Assembly (NCBI RefSeq): GCF_937873765.1
Contig: NZ_CALMZC010000001.1
Span: 1-64,000 of the forward strand
DNA: 64,000 bases
From: an uncultured Thiothrix sp.
GTDB taxonomy: Bacteria; Pseudomonadota; Gammaproteobacteria; Thiotrichales; Thiotrichaceae
Direction of reading: 5' to 3'
Shown here: piece after piece, positions 45,309 through 54,845 of the stretch
Position numbering within the stretch: the stretch's first letter is position 1
Layout of the letters: the number at the start of each line of letters is the position of its first letter
Notes under the pieces: generated by a model
Databases searched by the model: none
What the model was told of the DNA's origin: nothing
The model's input: only the letters and a program-made list of their open reading frames with translations
Program-made: the position numbers and the translations under genes

Positions 45309-46366
45309 AAAAAATAGCAATTGTGATTGGTGATTTAGGCATGCCGGGGGGGGCTGAGAAAGTAGCTGCGGATCTAGCTACTGAATTTCACCAACGTGGG
45401 CATGATGTGACAGTGATTACTTTTGAGGAAAAGCAAAAGTCGGGTTATCTACAAACGCCAGCCAAGCACTTACACCTATCGATGCCTTCTCGCGAAGGCG
45501 GGCTATTCAGCCAGTTAAGATTATTGATGGAACGGGTCTGGATTTTTCGCACGGTGTTTAAACGCGAGCAATTCACGCATATATTTTCTTTTTTAGAGTC
45601 TGCTAATGTACCCTGTGCTTTAGCTAGTCCTTTAACACGTGTATCAGTGCACATCGACCCGGATGAATGGACTGAGCGCCAGCAAGCAATTATCAAATTT
45701 GCCTTTAAGCGTGCACATACCGTCGTAGCACTGACCAATACCATGCAGGCTAAATTACGAACTCGATTACAACTAGAAAATGTCGTTCGTATCTATAACC
45801 CTGTGATGAGCGATTTAGTGCATCAACGGGCCAAAGAAAGCATCGAAATTAATCAGCCTTTTATCTTAGCAGTAGGTCGTTTAAATAATTTAAAGCGCTT
45901 CGATCGTCTTATTTCTGCTTATGCTCAAGCGAAGGTTTCCACAAAATGCTTACTCATTATTTTAGGTGAAGGCGAGCTGCGGCAAAGTTTAGAACAGCAA
46001 ATCCAAATTTTAGGCTTAAAAGAAAAGGTGTTGCTCCTAGGCTATGAGGCTAATCCATATAAATATATGACACGGGCAGAGTATTTGGTGATGAGTAGCG
46101 ATACAGAGGCTTATCCTGTTGTCTTGATTGAGGCTTTGAGCTTAGGTTGCCCGGTTTTAAGCACAGACTGTCCGAGTGGCCCACGTGAAATTATACACGA
46201 TGGTGAAAACGGTTTGTTAGTAGCAGTCAGTGAAGCAGCTCTAGCAGGTGGTATGGAGCGTTTGTGTAGCGATATGCAATTACGTGAACGCTTATCGCGC
46301 CAAGCGCCTAGTTCAGTGCAGGGTAATGACATTCGCCAAGTCGCTGATGCTTGGTTGGCGGTTTAA
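45305..46366 (+). CDS. Glycosyltransferase, GT4 type
   Basis: The 353-residue GT-B enzyme has GGAEKVAADLATEF, FILAVGRLNNLKRFDRL and SSDTEAYPVVLIEALSLGCPVLS with the E-x7-E motif. It is a close relative of the product at 43039. A run of eight G (45346-45353) in codons 14-17 (P-G-G-A) is a slippage-prone tract near the start. The start overlaps the ligase stop (ATGA). Confidence 0.92.
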   Translation: MKKIAIVIGDLGMPGGAEKVAADLATEFHQRGHDVTVITFEEKQKSGYLQTPAKHLHLSMPSREGGLFSQLRLLMERVWIFRTVFKREQFTHIFSFLESANVPCALASPLTRVSVHIDPDEWTERQQAIIKFAFKRAHTVVALTNTMQAKLRTRLQLENVVRIYNPVMSDLVHQRAKESIEINQPFILAVGRLNNLKRFDRLISAYAQAKVSTKCLLIILGEGELRQSLEQQIQILGLKEKVLLLGYEANPYKYMTRAEYLVMSSDTEAYPVVLIEALSLGCPVLSTDCPSGPREIIHDGENGLLVAVSEAALAGGMERLCSDMQLRERLSRQAPSSVQGNDIRQVADAWLAV

Positions 46367-46367
46367 G

Positions 46368-47813
46368 ATGCAAGTGCGCCATAGCATTCTCTATCTACTT
46401 GCCCATGGCATTCCGGCGTTAGTCGCGTTTCTGACACTTGCAGTGTATACGCGTTGGATTAGCCCTGAAGCTTATGGTGTATATAGTACGTTGGTCGTTG
46501 TGGCGAATAGCGTAAATATTATTCTATTTAACTGGCTCTATGTAGCCTTGCTACGTTATTGGCGTGATAGTGATTTTCAACAGAGCGAATTGATTAGCTT
46601 ACTCTTAATTGTCCTAGGGATTGGTAGTGTGGTGATTTTACTAGGCGCATCTAGCTATTTTTTTTTCACAAACGATGCTCTCATAGCTGTTTCTCTAGCA
46701 AGTTTAATGCTTAGCAATGCTCCCTATATGGCTTATCAGCGTATTAATTCTGCTAGCCTCCAAGCTGAACGCTATTTGAAAATTGAACTCGCACGCGTAG
46801 TTGTTACGGCGCTATTAGCCATCATCTTAGTTTGGTTAGGTTATTCATGGTATGGCATTTTATTAGCAACCACGCTTGGGTTTTTGGTACCACTAGCATT
46901 TCGTCATTTCTGGCAGAATTTTTGTCATTATCCTATCGCATTAAATTCTGCTAAAGCTTTTAAGCTTTTGCATTATGGTTTACCTCTCAGTCTAACCTTC
47001 ATACTTTTAGAGGTCATTCATGCCACAGACCGAGTGTTATTAAGTTGGCTAGTTGGTTTCAAGGCTGCAGGTCAGTATGCAGTAGCCTTTAGTCTACCTT
47101 TTCAGTTATTGATTCTAGTTGGTAGCGCTATCAACGCAGCATTCTATCCTTTAATTTTACAAACCTTAGAAGAGCAAGGAAAGGCTGCAGTTAAAGCGAG
47201 CTTGGCTAACTATTTATTGATTTTGCTAGGTTTATTAGTGCCCAGTTATTTTGGTTTTATTGCAGTCAGTCATGATTTTATGCCTTTACTGATTGGTGAT
47301 GCTTACTTAATTGATTCTCTACGCTTATTACCTAGTATTGGCTTATTGTTAGTCCTGAATGCAGTCTATCTCTTTCATACTTCTCTAGCTTTTCAATTAG
47401 CTAAGCAAACCTACCGGCCCATTTTGGTCGTTGGTGTAGCAGCTATTTTGAATGTGGCATTAAATTTGATCTTAATTCCTATTTATCAAATTGAGGGGGC
47501 GGTCATAGCGTCGTTAGGAGCCTATGTGGTTTGCATCATCTATGGAAATGTCCTAGGCGCTAAAGTTTTTAAGTTACCAGTTTTATGGTTGGAGATTATT
47601 AAGATTATATCTGCTGCTAGTTTAATGTTATTGATTCTAAGTAATTTATCTATTGGTCACGGGTTTATAGAAGGTCTAATTCGCATTTTGGTCGGAATAT
47701 TAGTATATTCATCTGCTATTTGTTTATTAAATGTGGGGAATGTTAGAAATTATTTACTTATTTCTTTAAAGATTTTGAGTAAACCTAATGAAAGCACTCA
47801 CTATTCAGCGTAA
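46368..47813 (+). CDS. Polysaccharide flippase, Wzx/MATE-like
   Basis: About 481 residues with 12 or so membrane helices. RWISPEAYGVYSTLVV and the later LSWLVGFKAAGQYAVAFSLPFQ are typical of oligosaccharide flippases. It would move lipid-linked repeat units across the inner membrane. ATG 46368, one base after the glycosyltransferase stop, is preferred over the longer frame from 46248, which overlaps that gene heavily. It overlaps the next gene by 26 bp. Confidence 0.92.
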   Translation: MQVRHSILYLLAHGIPALVAFLTLAVYTRWISPEAYGVYSTLVVVANSVNIILFNWLYVALLRYWRDSDFQQSELISLLLIVLGIGSVVILLGASSYFFFTNDALIAVSLASLMLSNAPYMAYQRINSASLQAERYLKIELARVVVTALLAIILVWLGYSWYGILLATTLGFLVPLAFRHFWQNFCHYPIALNSAKAFKLLHYGLPLSLTFILLEVIHATDRVLLSWLVGFKAAGQYAVAFSLPFQLLILVGSAINAAFYPLILQTLEEQGKAAVKASLANYLLILLGLLVPSYFGFIAVSHDFMPLLIGDAYLIDSLRLLPSIGLLLVLNAVYLFHTSLAFQLAKQTYRPILVVGVAAILNVALNLILIPIYQIEGAVIASLGAYVVCIIYGNVLGAKVFKLPVLWLEIIKIISAASLMLLILSNLSIGHGFIEGLIRILVGILVYSSAICLLNVGNVRNYLLISLKILSKPNESTHYSA

Positions 47814-48546
47814 AAAATATGGTGTTAACATTCAGGAAGTTTATTTTGCAGTTGATTGCCTTGCAAGGATCAACTGTGATTTGAGTATTAGTTTCTGTGT
47901 GGCTAGTGAGGGTAAAAACACCACTACTGCTTTGACTTCTATCATTGATCTAACTCAAGACTCTCAGGAAATTCTTGCTAATTTTCGACTGACGCATCGT
48001 CGAGGTATTCAAGCTTGTTTAGATTCGAGTGACTTGCACTATAAATTCATTACTTATCCTAGCTCTAAAGATATTCAGTGTTTTTGTAAGGTTTATGATA
48101 GATTTGCTAAAGAAAAAAACTTAGATCCTTGCAATGAAACGAAGCTAAGATTTTTTGCTGGCCAAGAAGCCTTGATTTTAACTCAAGTCAATTGCATGAA
48201 TACCGGTGAGTTATTGTGCATCCATGCCCTAATCTGTAATGGTGAGCGTGCACGCTTGCTACATGCTGTATCCAATTTTCGTAGCTATGTCGATGACTCC
48301 ACTAAACGCAATCATATGAGTAAAATTCATCGTGCACTCTATTGGTTTGAAATGAATCATTTTAAAAGGCTTGGTTATCAAATCTATGATTTGGGGGGCT
48401 TGGGTGACAGCAATAATCCGGAGTTTGAAAAAATAAATTATTTTAAGCGTGGTTTTGGTGGAGAGGAGCGTAGAGAGTATATTAATTTTACACCGAGTAC
48501 TTTAAAAGGTTGGATTGCAATGCTTTATATAATGAGAAGGCTATGA
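47788..48546 (+). CDS. FemAB/GNAT-like acyltransferase
   Basis: The 252-residue protein resembles the GNAT-type BioF2/FemAB-like proteins of polysaccharide clusters. Visible are KIHRALYWFEMNHFKRLGYQIYDLGGLG and FEKINYFKRGFGGE, the classic tail. It probably attaches an acyl or amino-acyl group to the saccharide; the substrate is unknown. The start lies inside the flippase gene and the stop overlaps the next ATG. Confidence 0.82.
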   Translation: MKALTIQRKKYGVNIQEVYFAVDCLARINCDLSISFCVASEGKNTTTALTSIIDLTQDSQEILANFRLTHRRGIQACLDSSDLHYKFITYPSSKDIQCFCKVYDRFAKEKNLDPCNETKLRFFAGQEALILTQVNCMNTGELLCIHALICNGERARLLHAVSNFRSYVDDSTKRNHMSKIHRALYWFEMNHFKRLGYQIYDLGGLGDSNNPEFEKINYFKRGFGGEERREYINFTPSTLKGWIAMLYIMRRL

Positions 48547-49760
48547 GGAAAGAGTATAATTATAAAAGTAATTTTGAAGGTATTGCTTATATTATAACCT
48601 CTTTAGCAATGGGTGGAGCACAAAAAGTTTTGCTAGGTTTATTAGATAGCCAAAAACTTAAATCCAAACCACCTTTAGTGATCAGCTTGTTAAAAACACA
48701 AGGATTACAAGAGGTTTTCAATAGTATAGGGGTGGAAATTTTTTACTTAGAGTTAGAAAAACCACAGCTTATTTTTAAGAAAATTTTCCAATTGCGCCGG
48801 TTACTTACTGAGCGGAAGATTAAGATTTTTTATAGTTTTTTGCATCATGCTAACTTATTTGCTCTATTAATGGCTAAAATCAGTAGCAAACCTCATCCAA
48901 TAGTGATTTGGGGTCTGCATGATACACCTTTAAAAAACCTCTATACTCGTTGGCAACACCGCTTATTATTTTGGTTGACCGTGCGCTTAGCACATATTCC
49001 GCGTAAGATTATTTTAGTCTCCGAACGTAGCCGCAAGCGTTATTTAGAAGTTGGCTATCCAGCTAATACAATGCAATTAATTCCTAACGGTGTATTCATT
49101 AAACCCTTAGATTTTGAGCAAATTGAAACTGATCGACAAGCTGTGCGTGCCGAACTAGGCTTGAGTGCTGATGCACTGCTAGTTGGTAGCTTGACACGTG
49201 CTGTACCTGAGAAAGACCTACCGCTAATGTTAGCGGCATTTGCTCAATTAGTAGTTAATCAAGATGCTTATTTAGTCTTAGTAGGCGAGGGAGTGGATAA
49301 GCAAAACACTGATTTGCAGGTTAATCTTGCTTCACTAGGCTTAAAAGATAGAGTCTATACCTTAGGTATTCGGCAGGATGCACAACGCTTAATTCGGTCT
49401 TTTGATCTTGCTACTTTATCTTCTCGTTCTGAGGCTTTACCTCTCTTTTTAGTAGAGGCAATGGCTTTAGGTGTACCTTGTGTTGCGACCGATGTGGGCG
49501 ATATTAGCTTAGTCTTGGGCGGACAGGGTGAGTTAGTAGCTACGAGGGATAGTCACGCCTTAGCGATAGCTTGGCAAAAAGTTTTAAGTTATTCAGTAGC
49601 AGAGAAGAAGAAGAAATCTCAGGCAGCTTGGCAGCATATCCAAGCTAATTTTAGTGTAGAACGTATGCAACAACAGCATTTAGCCGTGTTTGCTGAACTA
49701 CTTCAGTCTTGTGAGCTTAACCAAGCTTGGAACATGAGAATGCACCATAAGCGTTGCTGA
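48543..49760 (+). CDS. Glycosyltransferase, GT4 type
   Basis: About 405 residues with TSLAMGGAQKVLLGL, VGSLTRAVPEKDLPLMLAAF and LSSRSEALPLFLVEAMALGVPCVATD carrying E-x7-E. It has a GT-B fold and likely sits on the inner membrane. ATG 48543 overlaps the preceding TGA and is preferred to the longer frame. The last 58 bp overlap the end of the convergent amidotransferase gene. Confidence 0.9.
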   Translation: MRKEYNYKSNFEGIAYIITSLAMGGAQKVLLGLLDSQKLKSKPPLVISLLKTQGLQEVFNSIGVEIFYLELEKPQLIFKKIFQLRRLLTERKIKIFYSFLHHANLFALLMAKISSKPHPIVIWGLHDTPLKNLYTRWQHRLLFWLTVRLAHIPRKIILVSERSRKRYLEVGYPANTMQLIPNGVFIKPLDFEQIETDRQAVRAELGLSADALLVGSLTRAVPEKDLPLMLAAFAQLVVNQDAYLVLVGEGVDKQNTDLQVNLASLGLKDRVYTLGIRQDAQRLIRSFDLATLSSRSEALPLFLVEAMALGVPCVATDVGDISLVLGGQGELVATRDSHALAIAWQKVLSYSVAEKKKKSQAAWQHIQANFSVERMQQQHLAVFAELLQSCELNQAWNMRMHHKRC

Positions 49761-51628
49761 TTGGCAGCTCCTTTTAAAAAATTCTGCCATTCATTTTGAA
49801 CTAACTCAGGGTTTAAATAGGCTTGTTGTTGAATCAGGTGTCTATCCAATAAAGCCTCTGCCCAAGCGCGTAAATCGCCTCGTAACCAAGTGGCTAAAGG
49901 AACATTAAAACCCTGTTTAGGCCGATTAACAATCTCGGCAGGTACATATTTATATAATAATTGACGCAACAACCATTTGCCTTGCCCTTGGTGAATCTTA
50001 AACGCAAGCGGCATACGCCAAGCCAATTCAAAAACTCGATGATCTAAAAAAGGAACACGTGTCTCTAAGCTTACAGCCATTGCGGCTCGATCTACTTTAC
50101 AGAGCATGTCATCCGGTAAAGTATTTAAGCTGTCAAAGAGCATCATGGCTGCTTCTGCTTGCGCAAACTGCGGTGCAAGTTTAGTCATAGGCCAAGAGAG
50201 CTTACTCGTTTGAGCATTGAGCACTAGAGCTTCGGGATGATGCCAATGTTGAGAAAGCCGTGGAAACAAGGTGTACACAGAATCGCTAGCTTGTAAAGCA
50301 CCCGCTATTTTGTGGAGTTGTTCGCCCAACTCTTGATTAGATTGCAGTAGTAGTTTGTTTAAACTGCTAGTGGGCAGCTTCAGTAAAACTTGCAGAAGTT
50401 GTTTGCGCAGAGTGGCTGGCACCCAAGCCAGTTTAGACCAAATTTTCTGTGCAAATAAATAGCTACGATAGCCGCCAAACAACTCATCCCCAGCATCGCC
50501 TGATAAAGCAACCGTTACTTGTTGACGAGCACAACGACTAATAAGAAAGCTTGGAATCGCTGAGGTATCTGCAAACGGTTCGTCATAAATTTGGGGTAGT
50601 AAAGGGATGACGGCTAAAGCTTCTTGAGCGGTCACTTGAAATTCAGTGTGATCAGTACCTAAATGTTGAGCTACTGTATGTGCATGTTGTGCCTCATTAA
50701 AACCTGCTTGTTCAAAGGCCACCGTGAAAGTACGAATAGCTTGACTGTGCTGTGCTTGCATTAAGCTCACTATCAAAGAGGAGTCAATGCCGCCAGAGAG
50801 AAAAGCGCCTAAAGGTACGTCTGCTTGGGCTTGTAAATTTACGGCAAGTTTTAATTGCTGCTCCAAACAATACAGTGCTTCTGCTTGATCAGTGATCTGA
50901 TGCTTTTGGCTGTTTAAAGCAATATCTAAACTAGACCACCAAACTTGCAACTTAACTTGTTGGTTGGCAAGTGCAGATGGTTTTAGCTCTAAAAAGCAGC
51001 CAGCTTCTAGCTTGTGGATATTTTTATAAATGCTATTTGGACTAGAGATATAGGCACATTGCATATAGCTAGCTAAGACATTGCTATCTAGTTCAGCAGC
51101 AAAACTAGGGAGTTGACGTAAAGCTTTGAGTTCAGAAGCAAAAGCAAATTGTGTCCCAATCCAACCATAATACAGCGGCTTTTCGCCCATCCGATCACGC
51201 ATTAGATATAAACTACGCTCTTGCTTATCCCAAAGTGCAATCACAAACATGCCTACAGTTTTTTGCAAACTACGTTCGACACCCCAGTGAGTAAAACAAG
51301 CCAATAAAGTTTCTGTATCAGAATGCCCGCGCCAATTAGGAGCTAGTTGCTCTTGTTCTAATTCGGAGCGTAACGCTTGATGATTATAGATTTCGCCATT
51401 AAAAACACAGATATAACGCCCACCGGCAGAACTCATCGGCTGTTGACCAGCAGCAGATAAGTCCACGATGGCTAAACGTCGATGGCCTAAAGCAATTTGT
51501 GCATCCATATCTAGCCAAGCGCCTTGTGCATCAGGACCACGGTGTGCAAGGCTAGCTGTCATTTGTGCTAAGGTATTTGCAGGATGAGTTAAATGTTTAA
51601 AGCCAAAAAAACCTGCAATGCCACACAT
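49703..51628 (-). CDS. asnB: Asparagine synthetase-type amidotransferase
   Basis: About 641 residues. The N-terminal glutaminase starts with the nucleophile Cys2 in MCGIAGFFG and has RGPDAQG and FNGEIYNH. The synthetase half has the pyrophosphate loop LSGGIDSSL and the tract SGDAGDELFGGY. In polysaccharide and XrtA loci such enzymes amidate an acidic sugar or act in asparagine formation. The start is set by the Cys2 rule at 51628, so upstream codons are rejected. It is next to an XrtA-type deacetylase gene on the same strand. Confidence 0.94.
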   Translation of the reverse strand: MCGIAGFFGFKHLTHPANTLAQMTASLAHRGPDAQGAWLDMDAQIALGHRRLAIVDLSAAGQQPMSSAGGRYICVFNGEIYNHQALRSELEQEQLAPNWRGHSDTETLLACFTHWGVERSLQKTVGMFVIALWDKQERSLYLMRDRMGEKPLYYGWIGTQFAFASELKALRQLPSFAAELDSNVLASYMQCAYISSPNSIYKNIHKLEAGCFLELKPSALANQQVKLQVWWSSLDIALNSQKHQITDQAEALYCLEQQLKLAVNLQAQADVPLGAFLSGGIDSSLIVSLMQAQHSQAIRTFTVAFEQAGFNEAQHAHTVAQHLGTDHTEFQVTAQEALAVIPLLPQIYDEPFADTSAIPSFLISRCARQQVTVALSGDAGDELFGGYRSYLFAQKIWSKLAWVPATLRKQLLQVLLKLPTSSLNKLLLQSNQELGEQLHKIAGALQASDSVYTLFPRLSQHWHHPEALVLNAQTSKLSWPMTKLAPQFAQAEAAMMLFDSLNTLPDDMLCKVDRAAMAVSLETRVPFLDHRVFELAWRMPLAFKIHQGQGKWLLRQLLYKYVPAEIVNRPKQGFNVPLATWLRGDLRAWAEALLDRHLIQQQAYLNPELVQNEWQNFLKGAANQQRLWCILMFQAWLSSQD

Positions 51629-51648
51629 TTTGTCACCTATAAATAATT

Positions 51649-52452
51649 TTAGTTGTAGTACTGAGCTTGAAAGGAGGTGAAGGAATAATCTTTGAGTAAT
51701 TGATGCAATTTTTTGACCATCCCCGCACGCCCTGCAAATTGATGCACAGCCCAAGTAGGCGAAATGCCGGCAGGTTTGGCAACCTCTTGATATTCTCTAG
51801 TATCTAGCTCATGAGGATGCATATAAAACACTCCTTCAGTTTTATTGAGTTTACGTGCGAGCCAACGTGTTAGCATATAAGGATAAATGCGGAAATAGCC
51901 ACCACCCATTACAGGGACAGACTTACCTAATACCGTGCAGGTGGAGAGCGGATAGGTATCCAAGCCGCGTTCCCGAATTTGTTGCAAGATAGCATCATCG
52001 GCAAATCCATACACTTTGCGTACTTGCGCGAGCATAATCGAGGATTCATAGCGTAACCCGAAGTTCTGTAAGATCTCGCAATACCAAGGCAGCATTTCTG
52101 TGCGTACCGAAAAGGTTGGGGCACGAAACCCTAGGACTTTTTGCCCACTGATATGCTCTAAGTGTGCCACTGAACGTTCGATTTCAGCTTTGAATTGAGC
52201 GGGAGTTAAAGTATATAAAGGGCGATGACTATAGCCATGACTGGCTAGCTCATGCCCTTGAGCTGCAATAGTAGTGATGAGCTGAGGATGGCGTTCGGCG
52301 ACCATACCTTGTACAAAGAATGTACCTTGGACTTTATGCTCAGCCAAAATAGCTAATAAGTGCATGGTATTATTGAGTACCCGCTGTGAGATGGGGCGCT
52401 CAAAGTTAAATACTGATTGTTGCCAGTCTTCAATGTCTGCACTAAAGATCAT
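51649..52452 (-). CDS. XrtA-type polysaccharide deacetylase
   Basis: About 267 residues of the NodB/DUF3473 class. FSADIEDW holds the catalytic Asp pair, TFFVQGMVAERHPQLI and HELASHGYSHRPLYTLTP carry the metal His residues, and GFRAPTFSV follows. Such proteins go with exosortase/PEP-CTERM polysaccharide loci, where they deacetylate the polymer. No exosortase is in the window. ATG 52452 overlaps the upstream gene's stop (ATGA). Confidence 0.92.
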   Translation of the reverse strand: MIFSADIEDWQQSVFNFERPISQRVLNNTMHLLAILAEHKVQGTFFVQGMVAERHPQLITTIAAQGHELASHGYSHRPLYTLTPAQFKAEIERSVAHLEHISGQKVLGFRAPTFSVRTEMLPWYCEILQNFGLRYESSIMLAQVRKVYGFADDAILQQIRERGLDTYPLSTCTVLGKSVPVMGGGYFRIYPYMLTRWLARKLNKTEGVFYMHPHELDTREYQEVAKPAGISPTWAVHQFAGRAGMVKKLHQLLKDYSFTSFQAQYYN

Positions 52453-53603
52453 GGTAAGGTATTCCAACTGGTTTCCAGTTGCGCTAAGCGGCGATGATGC
52501 TCATAGCAGGCTATATAGACACTACTTAGCCGTTCAAGTACTTGTTGTGCTGAGAAATGTTCAACTACATGTGCCCGTCCGGCTAGCCCCATGCGCTGCC
52601 GTTCAAGTGGATGCTCCATGAGCCACTGCATTTTGGTTGCTAAAGCTTGAGGATCAGTAACGGGAACGAGAAAACCTGTTGTTAGGTCTTGAATAGCTTC
52701 ACGGCTGCCTTTGACATCGGTACCAATCACGGGTTTAGCACAAGCCATTGGCTCTAACAAAGCGCGTGGTAAGCCTTCACCGAAAGAGGTCAGCAGACCC
52801 ACATCAATTTCTCGATAGAACTCGACCATATCCATGCTATAAGCGCGAACTTCAATCCACTCTTCGAGTCGATGAGCGGCAATCTTGGCAGTAATCTCAG
52901 TTTTAAGCTCACCTTGACCAATCAAGAGCACTTTAAAGTTGGGATTGACTAAACGCAGATGTTTGACAGCATCTAAGAGTAGCTCATGATTTTTGATGGC
53001 TTCAAAGCGTGCTACCATGCCAAAAATAGTTTTATCATTGGGGATCTGATCTAGGCTAGGGCAGAAATAATCGGTATCAATGCCATTGCCTAGATATTTG
53101 ATTTGTGGCGCATCTAAGAGTTTGTAGCGGTGGGCGATTTCAATATCTTCATGTGACTGAAAAAGAGCAAGGTGCACCGGCCATTTTAATAATCGCTCGA
53201 CAGCTAAATAAGTAAACTTGCCTAAATTGCTCGTATTATACGATAGGCTATAGCCATGGCTTTGGTAAATCCAAAGTGGTTTGCGCATCACAAACGCAAG
53301 GCAGCGCCCCACTAAACTAGGTACACCAAAATGCAAGTGCACTACATCGTAATTGCCCTCACGCAGTACTTTCTGCAAATTAAAGAAAGATTGTAATAAG
53401 CGCCAAGGACTAATACTACGATGCAGATCTGCAAGAATTACCTGCATACCTTGCTGGCGCATCAGCTCGACTTCTTTGCCATCACTACATAAAATTGCGA
53501 TTTTGAGTTGTTGGGGATAACGCGCATTCAAAGCTTGGGCGCGGTTAAATACTAAGGCATAAGCTGAACTGCTGGTGGTACAGACTTCAAGTATTTTTAG
53601 CAT
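52449..53603 (-). CDS. Glycosyltransferase, GT4 type
   Basis: The 384-residue GT-B enzyme has KILEVCTTSSSAYALVFNRA, DVVHLHFGVPSLVG, MVARFEAIKNHELLLDAV and SFGEGLPRALLEPMACAKPVI with E-x7-E. It is likely part of the polysaccharide assembly on the minus-strand arm. It ends inside the deacetylase ATG, and its start is one base from the stop of the FemAB-like gene. Confidence 0.92.
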   Translation of the reverse strand: MLKILEVCTTSSSAYALVFNRAQALNARYPQQLKIAILCSDGKEVELMRQQGMQVILADLHRSISPWRLLQSFFNLQKVLREGNYDVVHLHFGVPSLVGRCLAFVMRKPLWIYQSHGYSLSYNTSNLGKFTYLAVERLLKWPVHLALFQSHEDIEIAHRYKLLDAPQIKYLGNGIDTDYFCPSLDQIPNDKTIFGMVARFEAIKNHELLLDAVKHLRLVNPNFKVLLIGQGELKTEITAKIAAHRLEEWIEVRAYSMDMVEFYREIDVGLLTSFGEGLPRALLEPMACAKPVIGTDVKGSREAIQDLTTGFLVPVTDPQALATKMQWLMEHPLERQRMGLAGRAHVVEHFSAQQVLERLSSVYIACYEHHRRLAQLETSWNTLP

Positions 53604-53604
53604 A

Positions 53605-54624
53605 TTAGTAGAACTTATGGATAAGATGACGGGAAAGCGTGTTCATAACAAACGGAGGGCTGTTACGAATCAACCAAGAAGCGCTGCTATAGATTGATGA
53701 GCGTGAGGTCTGAGCTTGAGGGATAGGCAGTTGATAATAATGGATAGGCTGAATCTGATCAGCAAAGCGCCGTTTGAATTCATAAGCCTTACTGCCTACC
53801 GAAGAACGGCCTAAGTTATAGGTTTGTTTACCAGTTTGCTCACAATATTCGGTGATTGACCATAGCATCGTCAGCAATAAATTATGCTTCTTATAAGCAG
53901 GATCGAGTCCAAGCCAAGCCCCATACAACTCAGTGCTGTTAATAAAGGCAAATGAGGCAACTGCTGGAGTATCACCCATATAACCTACAAATAGGGAGAC
54001 AGTTCTTTGACAAGTTCGATGAATGTCCACGAAAAATGTCCAGCTTTGTGGAAGACTGCCAATTTCATGCATGTGCTTTAAATACAGTGCATAAAAATCT
54101 TGCAACAGAGTGAGGCTATTGCCAATTTTAAAATGAAAGCCTTGTTTAAATGCTTGGCGAAGGTTGCGACGAGTAGACTGTGAGAATTCTTTTAAACGCT
54201 GTTCACAGGTCTTGCTAAGATCAACAATTAATTCAACCTTATCAGAATGATCAATTGTGCAAGACAAGTAGCGCGTAGTACGTAGTTCTAAATACTTGGT
54301 TTTTAAATTTAACTTGGGTAGTTCTTTTAATAGTTGACTAATTAAATCACTATAAAAATCATCAGCGATATTAAGTTCCCCCGTTTTGTCAAAACCTACG
54401 CCAAGAATTAATGTGTTCCTACCTAAGCCGAAGTTACTACTTTTCAAGAAAGAAGGAATAATTAAGCGCTGATCCTGAAAATCAAGTTCTATATCCAGCG
54501 CTTTGAGCTGGTATTCTGTTGCTAAAGCTAATCTAAAGGCTGAGCTAGTAAATACCTTTTCGTTTAAACCTAAGCTTGGCTGATTCTCTGTTAGCTTATT
54601 TAATTCTTTAATGCGGATAGCCAT
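53605..54624 (-). CDS. FemAB/GNAT-like protein
   Basis: The 339-residue protein carries STRRNLRQAFKQGFHFKIGN, GSLPQSWTFF and a tail NLGRSSVGSKAYEFKRRFADQ typical of FemAB-type XrtA/PEP-CTERM-associated proteins. It probably transfers an acyl or aminoacyl group in polysaccharide biosynthesis. It heads the minus-strand arm and is divergent from the autokinase gene, with 221 bp for both promoters. Confidence 0.88.
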   Translation of the reverse strand: MAIRIKELNKLTENQPSLGLNEKVFTSSAFRLALATEYQLKALDIELDFQDQRLIIPSFLKSSNFGLGRNTLILGVGFDKTGELNIADDFYSDLISQLLKELPKLNLKTKYLELRTTRYLSCTIDHSDKVELIVDLSKTCEQRLKEFSQSTRRNLRQAFKQGFHFKIGNSLTLLQDFYALYLKHMHEIGSLPQSWTFFVDIHRTCQRTVSLFVGYMGDTPAVASFAFINSTELYGAWLGLDPAYKKHNLLLTMLWSITEYCEQTGKQTYNLGRSSVGSKAYEFKRRFADQIQPIHYYQLPIPQAQTSRSSIYSSASWLIRNSPPFVMNTLSRHLIHKFY

Positions 54625-54845
54625 CGGCGGGGCACTCGATTTGCTAATTAATTGTCTAGATTATTAACGGATAAAAAGGTTTGTGCCTGTACTGACTGGA
54701 TAAGAGGGCAAAGTTTCTAGGTAAAAGGAATAAGCGCGACTTGACTCTCGACTAGCCGCTTATCTAAAAAAATGCTGCGGTATGCAGTTGGCCTTTTGCA
54801 TATAGAAAAATATTATAAGAGGATAGCCTCAGATATTTTACTCCA

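Noticed and set aside
46248..46367. Longer N-terminus for the flippase
   Set aside because: The extra 40 residues lie inside the preceding glycosyltransferase gene in another frame and do not look like a membrane-protein start.
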